In this document: one piece after another, positions 31,572 to 40,841 of the stretch
How positions within the stretch are numbered: the first letter of the stretch is position 1
Layout: each line of letters opens with the position of its first letter
NCBI RefSeq assembly: GCF_003260265.1
Contig: NZ_QITQ01000012.1
Span: 42,017-106,016, forward strand
Source: Roseovarius amoyensis
Lineage (GTDB): Bacteria; Pseudomonadota; Alphaproteobacteria; Rhodobacterales; Rhodobacteraceae
DNA length: 64,000 nucleotides
Reading direction: 5' to 3'
Made by a program: the position numbers and the translations under genes
The notes under the pieces: model-generated
Databases searched by the model: none
Told to the model about the DNA's origin: nothing
Seen by the model: the letters and a program-made list of their open reading frames with translations, nothing else

Positions 31572-31798
31572 TGCCTTTTCCCTCTGTCCGTTTCCACGGC
31601 ACGCGCGGAAACTTGTGCGCAGGTGTCACGGCTGGCGCAGGGCTGGCATTGACTTAGTTTTTTAATCAGATTTGGGGTGAATGCCGAAACATGAATGCAA
31701 AGTCAAGCAATTCGCGGGTATTCCGGGCCTTACATCCGGCTGTTGTAACGGGACAACGGCTGTGACTGGTCTTGCTGGCATGGAGCAGGCTGGTGGGC

Positions 31799-33094
31799 CT
31801 ATTCGGCGGCGGCGATATCGGGCGGGGGTGCGATGGGCGTGACCGCTTCGGGCACCGAATCGGGCTCTGACAGGGCTGTGCTGGCGGTCGCCGTGGCTGG
31901 TGCAGCGGTGAAATATGGCCAAAAGACCGCCAGCCAAGTCAGGTACCCCGCTGCCCAGGCCAGGGATGCACCCGCATGCACCGGCCCGGGTATGTCCAGG
32001 CCGAGGTCAGGCGCCAGCCGCAGCGCAACCGATCCGGCCAGCGCCAGCGCGCCCAGCCTTACGGCCCAGTTCAGGCCCAGCGGACGGTTGGTGTGCATCA
32101 GCCCGGCGATGCAGAAGATCGCGTAGATTCCCAGCCCCAGCCCGCCCATGAAGGCGGCGTGCAGGCCGGTGACCTGCGTCCAGGGGGCGCCCAGCGCGGC
32201 GGCGCCGGCCATCATCAGCCCGGTCCCGGCCAGCGTACTGGCCCCCGCCAGCAGCAGGATCTCGGCCCGCAGCGCATCGCGCCCGACAAAGGCCTCGGCG
32301 ATGCGGTCCATGAAGGCGGCGCCGGCGGCGAGCATCAGATACCCCGTCACCGCCGGCGACAGGCCCGCCACCTGACCGGCCATCGCCACCAGCACAAGGC
32401 CGGGTGCCAGGTTCAGCCGCCCGGGGTGGGGCCGAAACGGAGAGCTTTTCTCGGTCGGGTCGAGGATGAGATTGGTCACCGGCACCGTGACCCGGGAAAG
32501 GACGATCCCCAAGAGGCCGAGAAAGGCAAAGCCGACCAGATGGACAGCCATCGCCGCGCGCGCCACGTCCCCGAGGACGAAGGAAACCCGTGTCGCGGCA
32601 GTGCAGGCCATCAGCACGCCGATCCAGAAGACGAAAACCAGCAACCGGTCGGTGCGTTTCGACCACGACAGGCGCAGCAGATAGGCAAACAGCACCCCCA
32701 TCCATGCCAGATCGGCCAGTGCGCCCAGGGCGCTCATCCCGTCCCATCCCAGGAGGCCGACAACGCGCCCCGCGCCCCAGAGGGCGGCCAGCAGCCACAG
32801 CGGGCGGCCACGCAAGGGTTCGGTATCCGTCCATTCCGCCGCGGCAGTCGTCAGGAACCCGATCAGTGCCGCGCCGAAGGCCCCGATCAGCATTTCGTGC
32901 GCGTGCCAGATCGAGGGCGGCACCGTGCGCGCCAGCGGCAGGTCGAACCCCATCGCCAGCACCCAGAACAGCGGAAAGACGGCCGCGTAAACCGCCGCGA
33001 GCGGAAAGAACAGCCTGAATCCCTCGTCGGCCAGCATCCCGGCGCGGGTCGTCGGCAGCGCCCGTTCGGGCCCGGATGCGGGGGCGCAGCTCAT
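31799..33094 (-). CDS. nnrS: NnrS family heme/copper membrane protein
   Basis: This 431-residue protein from ATG 33094 has about twelve membrane spans. Signature stretches are GFRLFFPLAAVYA, SIWHAHEMLIGAFGAALIGF (His pair near 61-63) and the late GLHAAFMGGLGLGIYAIFCI. NnrS proteins are associated with denitrification and protect against nitric-oxide stress. The start overlaps the ABC ATPase stop (ATGA), making it the last gene of a five-gene operon. The link to an importer is unusual. A nos operon elsewhere in the window fits a denitrifying host. Confidence 0.9.
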   Translation of the reverse strand: MSCAPASGPERALPTTRAGMLADEGFRLFFPLAAVYAAVFPLFWVLAMGFDLPLARTVPPSIWHAHEMLIGAFGAALIGFLTTAAAEWTDTEPLRGRPLWLLAALWGAGRVVGLLGWDGMSALGALADLAWMGVLFAYLLRLSWSKRTDRLLVFVFWIGVLMACTAATRVSFVLGDVARAAMAVHLVGFAFLGLLGIVLSRVTVPVTNLILDPTEKSSPFRPHPGRLNLAPGLVLVAMAGQVAGLSPAVTGYLMLAAGAAFMDRIAEAFVGRDALRAEILLLAGASTLAGTGLMMAGAAALGAPWTQVTGLHAAFMGGLGLGIYAIFCIAGLMHTNRPLGLNWAVRLGALALAGSVALRLAPDLGLDIPGPVHAGASLAWAAGYLTWLAVFWPYFTAAPATATASTALSEPDSVPEAVTPIAPPPDIAAAE

Positions 33095-33840
33095 GCGATC
33101 TGCCTTTCGTCGACGTCGTGGATATGGCGAAACAGAGGATCGCGGCTTAGCGCGGCGGCGACCCATTCCTGTACCTGCGTGTCGCTGCGGCTGCCGGGGC
33201 GGCCGGGCAGGGAGCGGTCGCCCAGGATGCCGGCGCCGTAGGTGTCCAGCACCATGACGCGATGGGCGATGCGGGCCGCCTCGTGCAGGTCATGGGTGAT
33301 AAAGAGGCCCGACAGCCCGGCATCGGCACAGTTCGAGATCGCCACGTCTTGCATCCGGCGGCGCAGGGCTACGTCGAGCGCGGTAAAGGGTTCGTCAAAA
33401 TAGATGAAATCGGGCCGTACCGCCAACGCCCGCGCGATGGCGACGCGCTGGCGCATGCCGCCAGACAGTTCCACCGGGTACTTGGCCAGGTCGCCGGGTT
33501 CCAGCTCTGCCCGTGCCGCGGCCTCTGCAACACAATCTGCCCGCTGCCGCCGGGGCAGGCGGGACAGCCGCAGGCCAAAGGCGATGTTCTGCGCCGCCGT
33601 GGCCCAAGGCAGCAGCGACGGGTCCTGAAAGATCATCGCGTGGCGGCGATAGCGTCGCTCGATGCGGCCAGATTTCGGTTCCAACAGCCCGGCTGCGACG
33701 TGGGCCAGCGTTGACTTGCCGCATCCCGAGGGGCCGACCAGCGCGACGATTTCCTGCGCACCGACGGTCAGATCAACGGCCTTGAGCACCGACCGGCCCA
33801 GATAGGCGTGCTCGACGCCTGCAAGGGACAGCACGCTCAT
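33091..33840 (-). CDS. ABC ATPase, nitrate/sulfonate/taurine (NitT/TauT) type
   Basis: This 249-residue ATPase starts at ATG 33840. Walker A GPSGCGKST (about 36-44), signature ELSGGMRQRVAIARAL, Walker B FIYFDEPFTALD and switch His in FITHDLHEA are all intact. It overlaps the permease stop (ATGA) and the nnrS start (ATGA). The sequence class transports taurine, sulfonates, nitrate or thiamine precursors; the present substrate is unknown. Confidence 0.9.
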   Translation of the reverse strand: MSVLSLAGVEHAYLGRSVLKAVDLTVGAQEIVALVGPSGCGKSTLAHVAAGLLEPKSGRIERRYRRHAMIFQDPSLLPWATAAQNIAFGLRLSRLPRRQRADCVAEAAARAELEPGDLAKYPVELSGGMRQRVAIARALAVRPDFIYFDEPFTALDVALRRRMQDVAISNCADAGLSGLFITHDLHEAARIAHRVMVLDTYGAGILGDRSLPGRPGSRSDTQVQEWVAAALSRDPLFRHIHDVDERQIA

Positions 33841-34673
33841 CGTTTCACCCCCCAGGGCTGTGCCGCGCGGCGCCAGCGGTCGATCTCGCCCTTGACGGGA
33901 TGGACCAGCGTGTATTCCACCGCGATCAGCAGCAGAACGGCGATCAATACCCAAGCCAGCGCGGTGGCGATGTCCAAGTTGATCCGGGCATTGGCCAGCG
34001 CCCCGCCGATCCCGCCGGCATTTGCCAGTAGCTCGGCCATGACGGCAACCTTGAAGGCGGTGCCAAGTGCCAGCACCTGCGCCGGAAACAGCGTCGTCGT
34101 GGTCTGCCGCAACCCCACCGTCAGGAAACGCCGCACCGGCCCGGCGCCGAATGCCTGCGCCATACGGTCAAGGCCGCGGTCGCGGGTGGCGATGCCCTGC
34201 GCCGCGCCAAGGAACACCACCGGCAGGGCCGAGACCACGATCACAGTGCGTACCGTGGCGTCGGACCCGCCGAACCAGATCATCGCCAGCACGATCCAGG
34301 CGATGGGCGGCACCCCCATCAATACCGTGATCAGCGGCTGCGCCAGGCGCATCGTCGCGGGCGAATACCCGGCGATCAGACCGATGGTGATGCCCGCGCC
34401 GCTGACTAGGGCAAAGCCCGTCACCGCGCGCTGCAGGGTCAGCCCCGCCACCGCCCAGGCCGCCGGATCGCCCGCCAGCCGCCAGACTGCCGCGACCGTT
34501 TCCTGTGGCGAGGTCAGGATGAAGGGGCCATAGGCCTCGTGCCCGGCCTGCCAGATCGCCGCCAGCAGAAAAAGCGCCGCCAGCCCGGCCCAGCCCGACC
34601 ACAGGAATTCCAGCACGCGCCCGGCGCGCTCAGTCAGGCGGGTCGTGATGGGGGGGCTGAGGCGGGCGGTCAT
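33837..34673 (-). CDS. ABC permease, NitT/TauT type
   Basis: This 278-residue protein has six predicted helices and the EAA-like loop around FGAGPVRRFLTVGLR. ATG 34673 has GAAGGTG upstream; ATG 34742 is an alternative overlapping the binding-protein gene. It works with the ATPase encoded next and the Tat-exported binding protein encoded before. Confidence 0.88.
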   Translation of the reverse strand: MTARLSPPITTRLTERAGRVLEFLWSGWAGLAALFLLAAIWQAGHEAYGPFILTSPQETVAAVWRLAGDPAAWAVAGLTLQRAVTGFALVSGAGITIGLIAGYSPATMRLAQPLITVLMGVPPIAWIVLAMIWFGGSDATVRTVIVVSALPVVFLGAAQGIATRDRGLDRMAQAFGAGPVRRFLTVGLRQTTTTLFPAQVLALGTAFKVAVMAELLANAGGIGGALANARINLDIATALAWVLIAVLLLIAVEYTLVHPVKGEIDRWRRAAQPWGVKR

Positions 34674-34722
34674 TGCTGGCACCTTCGGGCTGGCCGGGCC
34701 GGGGCGTTTTCGGCAGGTCGGG

Positions 34723-35721
34723 TCATAGATAGAAACCGTCATCGGGCAATCGGCCGTTGATCGCGGCCATGTCGGCACCGGTCATCGCGGTCAGCATCCG
34801 CTCAATATCGGCGCGGGCCTGGGTCGCGGTCCGCGCGACAAGGTTGCAATGGGGGATCGACGCGGCCAGCAGCGGCGCGGGCATGCTCAGCGCCCCGGTG
34901 GCGTGGCTGGCGGCTGTGGCGGGGTCGGCCAGCACCTCTGCCGTTGCGGTCTCGATCCCCGCCATGATCAGCGGCAGGGCGTCGCCATGCTGGTCCAGCC
35001 AATCGCCGGTGATCGCCAGTCCGGCCTGCGGCAACACCCCGGCGGCGCCTGTCATCTCGCCCCAGGCGGCCTGCATGTCGATGGCGCGGCGGATGTTCCG
35101 GCCGGCCTGCCGCCCCTGGATGACGGCGGCGGTGGTCGCCGGTTCGGCATTCAGCGCCGCCTCGACCCGGCCGGCGAGCAGCAATTGCATCGCCTCTATA
35201 GGCGAGCCGGCATAGGTGATCTGCATATCTGTCGCGGCGTCCAGCCCGTGATGGGTCAGCAATTGGCCGAACAGGATCTCGGGCGTGTCGCCGCGAAATG
35301 GGACGGCGATGGTGCGCCCCTTCAGATCGGGGATCGTGTTGATGGTGTCGTCGCCGGTGGCAACATACAGCAACCCGTCGGTCATGACGTTGGCCAGCCG
35401 GATCGGAAAGCCACGGTTGTAGAGGTTCGCCGCCGCCTGAACCGGCACGATGGACAGGCTGATATTGCCCGAGGTCAGCCCGGCGCGCAGCTCATCCGGT
35501 GTGCGCCAGGCGCTCATGCTGGCCGCTTCGGCGATATCGGCAAAGCGGTCCGTCGCCACAGCATGCGCCAGCGTGACAGAGGGGCCGGCGGGCGGGCCGG
35601 AAAATGCCAGCGCGCCGATGCGGGGCTGTGCCCGCAGCAGGCCGGGCGCCGCCAGAACTGGCGCGCAGGCAAGCGCCCCCAGCAGCAGGGCACGGCGGTT
35701 GGGCGGCTGGTGGGGTGTCAT
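34723..35721 (-). CDS. ABC substrate-binding protein, NMT1/SsuA-like, Tat signal
   Basis: This 332-residue protein has a twin-arginine signal (NRRALLLGALACAPVLAA from residue 8). Its body is a type II periplasmic-binding fold: DLKGRTIAVPFRGDTPEIL near 130 and GSPIEAMQLLLAGRVEAALN near 170. Tat export suggests folding in the cytoplasm, possibly with a cofactor or metal. The start overlaps the stop of a small membrane protein (ATGA). No substrate can be named. Confidence 0.85.
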   Translation of the reverse strand: MTPHQPPNRRALLLGALACAPVLAAPGLLRAQPRIGALAFSGPPAGPSVTLAHAVATDRFADIAEAASMSAWRTPDELRAGLTSGNISLSIVPVQAAANLYNRGFPIRLANVMTDGLLYVATGDDTINTIPDLKGRTIAVPFRGDTPEILFGQLLTHHGLDAATDMQITYAGSPIEAMQLLLAGRVEAALNAEPATTAAVIQGRQAGRNIRRAIDMQAAWGEMTGAAGVLPQAGLAITGDWLDQHGDALPLIMAGIETATAEVLADPATAASHATGALSMPAPLLAASIPHCNLVARTATQARADIERMLTAMTGADMAAINGRLPDDGFYL

Positions 35722-36179
35722 GGCGAACTCCTTTCAACGGGGGCGGTGGGGCGGAAAAATGCCTCGCGCAGCGCCGAACCACCAAGGATCGGCAGAGCAG
35801 TCGGGATTGCGTATAGGGCCACAGCGCCCCAAACCCCGAGCGTATCAAGCGGTACGAACCCCAGGCCGGGGCCGAATGCCCCATGCAGCGCAGTCATGGC
35901 CAGCACGGCCACTGGCCAGAACACCAGCCGCAAGCGCGCCCGTGGCAGAAACACGGCGAACAGGCCCAGCGCCAGCACAGCCGGCCACCATGCGATGGCC
36001 AGCACCGCGATTCCGCCCAGGGCAATCAGTACTGAAAAGCGCAAATCAAACGGCCACAGGCCGCCCGCGAACGTGGCCTGCACGATGGCGGCAACCAACA
36101 GCACCACAAGGACCAAGAGGTGCAGCACAAGGCGCGTTCCACGGCTTTGCTTGCCCGATGTGGTCGTTGTGCGGCTCAT
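35718..36179 (-). CDS. small multi-span membrane protein, unknown
   Basis: This 153-residue protein from ATG 36179 has four to five hydrophobic segments (about 18-40, 48-62, 66-84, 92-110, 122-140). It is first in the operon that continues with the binding protein, permease, ATPase and NnrS, each joined by short gaps or ATGA overlaps. It could be an extra importer subunit, but I recognise no family. A TTGCAC-N17-TATCCA promoter precedes it. Confidence 0.6.
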   Translation of the reverse strand: MSRTTTTSGKQSRGTRLVLHLLVLVVLLVAAIVQATFAGGLWPFDLRFSVLIALGGIAVLAIAWWPAVLALGLFAVFLPRARLRLVFWPVAVLAMTALHGAFGPGLGFVPLDTLGVWGAVALYAIPTALPILGGSALREAFFRPTAPVERSSP

Positions 36180-36208
36180 GACAGCGCCCTGAATATGTAT
36201 TTTGAATA

Positions 36209-36237
36209 TGGATACGACGAAGGGTTTTGCCGTGCAA
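36209..36237 (-). promoter_or_regulatory. promoter of the five-gene NnrS/ABC operon
   Basis: Read on the minus strand, TTGCAC (36237-36232) and TATCCA (36214-36209) are 17 bases apart. Transcription would begin about 36203, leaving a leader of roughly 24 bases before ATG 36179. Confidence 0.45.
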
Positions 36238-36298
36238 CGCATTATTGACAGAAATGCTCGGAAATATTGTCGCGGTGGATTCCACGATCTTGCGCAGG

Positions 36299-37099
36299 TT
36301 ACGATGATTGCGCGCCCTGCAATGTCGCGGCATGGGGCAGCACCCAGGTGCCGCCCGACGGCGGCTGATGATTGACGCGCAGGTTGCAGCCATAGGCGTG
36401 CGACAGCGTGGTATCGGTCAGCACCGCCGCCGGGGCGCCGTTGGCGATGATCCGGCCGCCATGCACCATCGTGACGGCATCGGCGAACATCGCGGTCAGG
36501 TTCAAATCGTGCATCACCGCGATCACCCCGCCGCCGCGTTCGGCATAGCCGCGCACCAGCTCCATCACCACCAGCTGGTGACCAATGTCGAGGCTGGAAA
36601 CGGGTTCATCCAGCAACAGCCAGCGGGGTTCGCCCCCCTCGACCGGGTCCCACACCTGCGTCAGCACGCGGGCCAGTTGCACGCGCTGCTGTTCGCCGCC
36701 CGAAAGCTCGTGATAAAGCCGCCCACCATATCCTGACAGGCCGACCGCATCGAGTGCACGCAGGGGCAGGTGGTCGCGCCCGGCCGAGATGCCCGCGCTC
36801 AGGCCGAGGCGGACGACCTCGATCACCGTAAAGGAAAAGGCGAGCGTGGCCGATTGCGGCAACACCGCGCGCATGGCAGCCAGTTCCCACGCTTTCAGAT
36901 GCGCAGTATCATGGCCGTTGATCGTGACGCGGCCCGAAAAGGGCACCTCGCCGCAAAGTGCGCGCAAGAGCGTGCTCTTGCCCGACCCGTTCGGCCCGAC
37001 GATGGCAGTCAACCGCCCGGCCTCGGCGGTGAAATCGACGCCGTGCAGGATGGCGCGGCGGCCAAGGCTTACGCCTATGTCATGGGCGCGAAAGCTCAT
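36299..37099 (-). CDS. hmuV: heme ABC importer ATPase HmuV
   Basis: This 266-residue ATPase has Walker A GPNGSGKST (about 31-39), signature ELSGGEQQRVQLARVL, Walker B WLLLDEPVSSLD and H-loop AVMHDLN. It starts at ATG 37099 overlapping the hmuU stop (ATGA). The last gene of hmuSTUV, it powers heme uptake across the inner membrane. Confidence 0.95.
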   Translation of the reverse strand: MSFRAHDIGVSLGRRAILHGVDFTAEAGRLTAIVGPNGSGKSTLLRALCGEVPFSGRVTINGHDTAHLKAWELAAMRAVLPQSATLAFSFTVIEVVRLGLSAGISAGRDHLPLRALDAVGLSGYGGRLYHELSGGEQQRVQLARVLTQVWDPVEGGEPRWLLLDEPVSSLDIGHQLVVMELVRGYAERGGGVIAVMHDLNLTAMFADAVTMVHGGRIIANGAPAAVLTDTTLSHAYGCNLRVNHQPPSGGTWVLPHAATLQGAQSS

Positions 37100-38172
37100 G
37101 ACTCCACCACCATCCGGTTGCGCAGCAGGATCCACAGAAAGACCGGTGCGCCGAGGATGGCCGTGACGATACCGATGGGCAGCTCGGCCGGGGCGATCAC
37201 CACGCGGCTGATCATGTCTGCCCCCAACAGCAGGCCGGCCCCCAGCAGCGCGGCATTAGGCAGCAGCATCCGGTGGTCGGGCCCTGACGCCAGCCGCAGC
37301 AGGTGCGGCACCACGATGCCGACAAAGCCGATGCCACCCGACACCGCGACCGCCGCGCCGGTGGCGGCGGCGACGGCCAGAACCGACAAGTTCTTGACCC
37401 GCTGGACGGGAACGCCCAGGTGCCCGGCCGCCGCCTCGCCCAGTGCCAGCGCGTTCAGTCCGCGCGCCAGGAACGGTGCGCCCAGCAACGCCACCACGAT
37501 GATCGGCGCGGCGGCCATCAGCTTGGCCCATGTCGCACCGGAGAGCGATCCGAGCCCCCAGAATGTCAGGTCGCGCAGTTGCTGGTCGTCGGCGGCATAG
37601 ACCAGCAGGCCCGAGAGCGCCGCCGCCAGTGCCCCCAGCGCGATACCGGCCAGCAGCATGGTCGCGACCGAGGTACGCCCGCCGCGCGTCGAGACGCGGT
37701 AAAGCAGCAGCGTCGTGGCCCAACTGCCGGCAAAGGCGGCCAGCGGCACCAGGTGCGCGCCAACCAGCGCCATTGCCCCCGCCGGCAGGGCAGAGCCCAG
37801 GACGATGGCGCTGATCGCGCCCAGCCCGGCCCCGGCACTGACCCCGACCAGCCCCGGATCAGCCAGCGGGTTGCGGAAAAGCCCCTGCATCACCGCGCCC
37901 GACACTGCCAGCGCCGCCCCCACCAGCACGCCCATCAGCGTGCGCGGCAGGCGGATGTTCCACAGGATCGTTTCGTCCACGGATGACAGCGGCCGACCCA
38001 GCGCCAGGTCGGCCAGGGTCGACCACAGCGACGTGCCTGCAGCACCGATGGCCAGGCTTGCCGTCATTGCCGCGATCAGCCCCAGCGCCAGCCACAAGGT
38101 CAGTCGCCTTGCGGCCGCGGCGCGGTCGGGCAGCGCGGCATCGGCGATCTCGTTACAGGCTGCCAGGGTCAT
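37096..38172 (-). CDS. hmuU: heme ABC importer permease HmuU
   Basis: This 358-residue FecCD-family permease has about ten helices, with the typical RLPRTLMGVLVGAALAVSGA and GLVGVSAGAGLGA near 95-130 and GFVGIVVPHLLRL near 280. ATG 38172 lies inside the end of hmuT, an overlap of 20 bases. It forms the channel of the heme importer with HmuV. Confidence 0.95.
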   Translation of the reverse strand: MTLAACNEIADAALPDRAAAARRLTLWLALGLIAAMTASLAIGAAGTSLWSTLADLALGRPLSSVDETILWNIRLPRTLMGVLVGAALAVSGAVMQGLFRNPLADPGLVGVSAGAGLGAISAIVLGSALPAGAMALVGAHLVPLAAFAGSWATTLLLYRVSTRGGRTSVATMLLAGIALGALAAALSGLLVYAADDQQLRDLTFWGLGSLSGATWAKLMAAAPIIVVALLGAPFLARGLNALALGEAAAGHLGVPVQRVKNLSVLAVAAATGAAVAVSGGIGFVGIVVPHLLRLASGPDHRMLLPNAALLGAGLLLGADMISRVVIAPAELPIGIVTAILGAPVFLWILLRNRMVVES

Positions 38173-39028
38173 CGTCCCGTTCACCGTAAAGCGCATCCGC
38201 CAGGTCCTGCACCGCCAGCGCCGTGCGCGGGCCAAAACCCAGCAGGTACTGCCCGCCCATACGGATCACTGTGCGGGACTTGCCCGCCGGCGTGGCCGCG
38301 ATGGCGGGCATGGCGAAAAGCGTGTCGTCGTCGATCAGCGCCTGCCCGCCGCGCGTCATCATAAGGATGGCGTCCGGCGCTGCCGCGACGATGGCTTCGT
38401 CGCTGACAGGCTTGTAGCCGTCGAACCCCTCCAGCGCGTTGACCGCACCGGCCATTTCGATCACGGCGGCGGCCTCGGTGCCCTTGCCGGCGGCCAGAAT
38501 CCGCCCGCCCTGACCGCTGAGCACGAACAGCACACGCTTTCTGTCCTCGTCCGCAATCGCGGTGGCGCGGGTGGCGGCATGGTCAAGCTGGGCGGAAGTC
38601 TCTGCCTCCAGCGCGCTTGTATCGACCTTCAGCGCCGCACCCACGGCGCGGACCTTGTCGAGGATGCCGGTGCCTGACGGCGCATCCGGGATCAGCACCA
38701 GCGGCACCTGCGCCTCGTGTAACAAGTCCAGCGTTTCGGGTGGGCCGACATCGGCCTCGGCCAGGATCAGGCCGGGGTCCAGCGACAGAACGCCCTCGGG
38801 CGACAGCGCGCGGACATAACCCACGTCGGGCAGGTCAAGCGCCGCGTCGGGATAGTTCGACGTCGTGTCGCGGGCGACCAGCCGGTCCTGCTGGCCAAGC
38901 GCATAGACGATTTCGGTGATCGACCCGCCGACCGAGATGACGCGCTCGCCCGGGTCCGGGAACACGGGCGAGGCGATGGTCATCAGGGCCGCGAAGGCCG
39001 CGATACCCGCGCGGCGAATGCCCCCCAT
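38153..39028 (-). CDS. hmuT: periplasmic heme-binding protein HmuT
   Basis: This 291-residue protein has signal peptide AGIAAFAALMTIASPVF and a class III binding fold with RVISVGGSITEIVYALG (about 29-45) and the linker helix. The YVRALSPEGVLSLDPGLILAE stretch includes a Tyr at the usual heme-ligand position. Its start shares one base with the hmuS stop (TGATG). Confidence 0.94.
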   Translation of the reverse strand: MGGIRRAGIAAFAALMTIASPVFPDPGERVISVGGSITEIVYALGQQDRLVARDTTSNYPDAALDLPDVGYVRALSPEGVLSLDPGLILAEADVGPPETLDLLHEAQVPLVLIPDAPSGTGILDKVRAVGAALKVDTSALEAETSAQLDHAATRATAIADEDRKRVLFVLSGQGGRILAAGKGTEAAAVIEMAGAVNALEGFDGYKPVSDEAIVAAAPDAILMMTRGGQALIDDDTLFAMPAIAATPAGKSRTVIRMGGQYLLGFGPRTALAVQDLADALYGERDDDPGSL

Positions 39029-40089
39029 CAGGCGACCCCTTCACCGGCGAGGTCGGGCAGGGCATCGACCACCTTCTGCCAGTCGTCGCGGCTGTCGGGC
39101 ATGTCGCGCCCGGCGGGCACCGGGAAAATCTGAAAGATCAGCCCGCCCTCGGCGTCGAATGCCTCGACCGAAACTGCCGGCCCGCGCTTGGTGGGTTTGG
39201 TCACTTCCCAGACTTCGGCGATATGATCGAGCCGCAGGTGCAGGTTGAAGCCGGGATCAAGGATGTTCTGCCACGGCCCCATTGGCTTGAGCGTCTCGAT
39301 GGTGCCGGAACGGATCTGGATGCAACCCTGGTTGCCCACGAAGATCATGATCGGAAAGCCGCCATCGCGCACGGCATGCAGCATCTGGTCGACCGCGTCG
39401 GTCTGCAAGGCGCGGGCATAGGGTGCACCGACGATCCGGTAGGCGCCCAGTCGGTTCATCTTAAGCCGGTTGGCCATCGCATAGAACTGGTGCGTGTCGG
39501 TCATCGCCGCCCACCCCTCGCGCAGGGCGTCCAGCTTGGCCGGGTTGGACTTGGCCGGTTCCACCGGCTCGCGCGGCTGAACGTCCTGCCCGTCGGACTG
39601 GTCTTCGTGGCGCAGCGTCTCGACCGCGCGCGCCCAGGCGTCGAGGTCGGACCCATCGCGCAGGAAGATCTTGTTCACGGCGTCACCCGCCTTGTCGAAA
39701 ACCTGCAGGCTGCGGCGGATGCCGTTCGCGGTGGGTTTCTCGACGGCAAAGGCGCTGGCCCACCGGCCCGGAAAGATGCGCAGGTCGATGGGGTCGTTCA
39801 GCACCATCGCGGCATGTTTGCCGGGCTTGTAGTTGCCGTAGGTGCCGACCACCTCGCTCACGCACGACTCGTTGCGGGTCAGGGCCATTACCTCGCCCAG
39901 GGTGCAGGCGGCAGTATTGATGCCGTCAGGGTGGGGGTTCAGCCTGGTGGCGCCTGCGCCGACATGGGCGGCGACAAGCTGTGCCTCGGTAATGCCCAGC
40001 CCGTCGGCCAGGTCGCGTTCGCGCAAATCGGGGCTGTCTGCCCGTGCTGCGCGGATGTCGTTGGGTGAAAGAGGGGTGTCCAGGGCCAT
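39028..40089 (-). CDS. hmuS: HmuS, cytoplasmic heme-handling protein
   Basis: This 353-residue protein is made of two similar halves, characteristic of HemS/HmuS/ChuS proteins that accept or degrade imported heme. The conserved YGNYKP (about 87) and GNQGCIQIRSG (about 255) motifs are present. ATG 40089 sits 5 bases after AAAGGTGG; a GTG at 40098 would add three residues. It is the first gene of hmuSTUV, behind a promoter that overlaps the divergent exb/tonB promoter. Confidence 0.93.
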   Translation of the reverse strand: MALDTPLSPNDIRAARADSPDLRERDLADGLGITEAQLVAAHVGAGATRLNPHPDGINTAACTLGEVMALTRNESCVSEVVGTYGNYKPGKHAAMVLNDPIDLRIFPGRWASAFAVEKPTANGIRRSLQVFDKAGDAVNKIFLRDGSDLDAWARAVETLRHEDQSDGQDVQPREPVEPAKSNPAKLDALREGWAAMTDTHQFYAMANRLKMNRLGAYRIVGAPYARALQTDAVDQMLHAVRDGGFPIMIFVGNQGCIQIRSGTIETLKPMGPWQNILDPGFNLHLRLDHIAEVWEVTKPTKRGPAVSVEAFDAEGGLIFQIFPVPAGRDMPDSRDDWQKVVDALPDLAGEGVA

Positions 40090-40403
40090 ATGAGCCACCT
40101 TTGCTTCAGTAAATCGTTTTTGGGGGCGGTATCTGGCTTGGGCGCGGTGGCGCCTGTCGCTGGATAATGCGCGGCATCAGGTCGCGCGCATGTTGTTGAC
40201 ATTTTTAGTCGGAATCAATATCGACTGCAAGCAATAAGGCGGAGCGGGCAACGCCCCGATCCGCAGACAGCCAGCCTAGTGCCAGCCGGAAAATCGCAGG
40301 ATTTCGTGCCGACCGGGGGTTGACCGGCGTCGTGCCGGGCTGTCGTCAGAACGCCCAGCCGCCATCGCCTCGCAAACCGGCACACCGACAGGAGGCCTGG
40401 CCC
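40090..40403. promoter_or_regulatory. divergent hmu / exb-tonB control region
   Basis: The 314-base gap holds two overlapping promoters. Minus strand: TTGCAG (40230-40225), 17 bases, TAAAAA (40207-40202) toward hmuS. Plus strand: TTGACA (40196-40201), 17 bases, TATCGA (40219-40224) toward the secreted protein and exbB. An AGTCG-N10-CGACT inverted repeat (40207-40226) lies in both spacers, the place expected for a shared iron-responsive repressor. Its class is not identifiable by eye. Confidence 0.55.
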
Positions 40404-40841
40404 GTGCGTTCACTTTCCTTGTCCCTTGGTGCGTTTGTGCTGGCTGGTCTGGCCTGCATGGCCGCGGCCCAGGAACAGCCCGGCGATACAAATACCGGCC
40501 TGAAGATCGAGTTGAACTCCGCCACCGACACAGACGGCGCCTGCCGCATCAGTTTCGTGGTGGAAAACGCGCTGGGCGCGGACCTGAGCGAAGCGGTGTT
40601 CGAAACCGTGCTGTTCGATACAGCGGGCTCGGTCGAGCGGCTGACGCTTTTCGACATGCGCGACCTGCCTGACGGGCGCCCGCGCGTGCGCCAGTTCCAG
40701 ATAGACGGCATTGCCTGCGACGGCATCGGGCGCATCCTGTTCAACGGCGTTCAGGCCTGCACCGGCGAGGGGCTGGATGATGGCGCCTGCATGGACGGGC
40801 TGGGCCTGAGTTCGCGCACTGAAATTGAGGTGTTGGGATGA
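40404..40841 (+). CDS. secreted protein of unknown function, first gene of exb-tonB operon
   Basis: This 145-residue protein from GTG 40404 has a well-placed AGGAGG (40390-40395). Signal peptide SLSLGAFVLAGLACMAAAQ is followed by a small mainly beta domain with four cysteines (GACRISF, GIACDG, VQACTG, GACMDG). It overlaps exbB by ATGA. Such proteins often precede exbB in Rhodobacterales iron loci, but I know no function. Confidence 0.7.
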   Translation: MRSLSLSLGAFVLAGLACMAAAQEQPGDTNTGLKIELNSATDTDGACRISFVVENALGADLSEAVFETVLFDTAGSVERLTLFDMRDLPDGRPRVRQFQIDGIACDGIGRILFNGVQACTGEGLDDGACMDGLGLSSRTEIEVLG

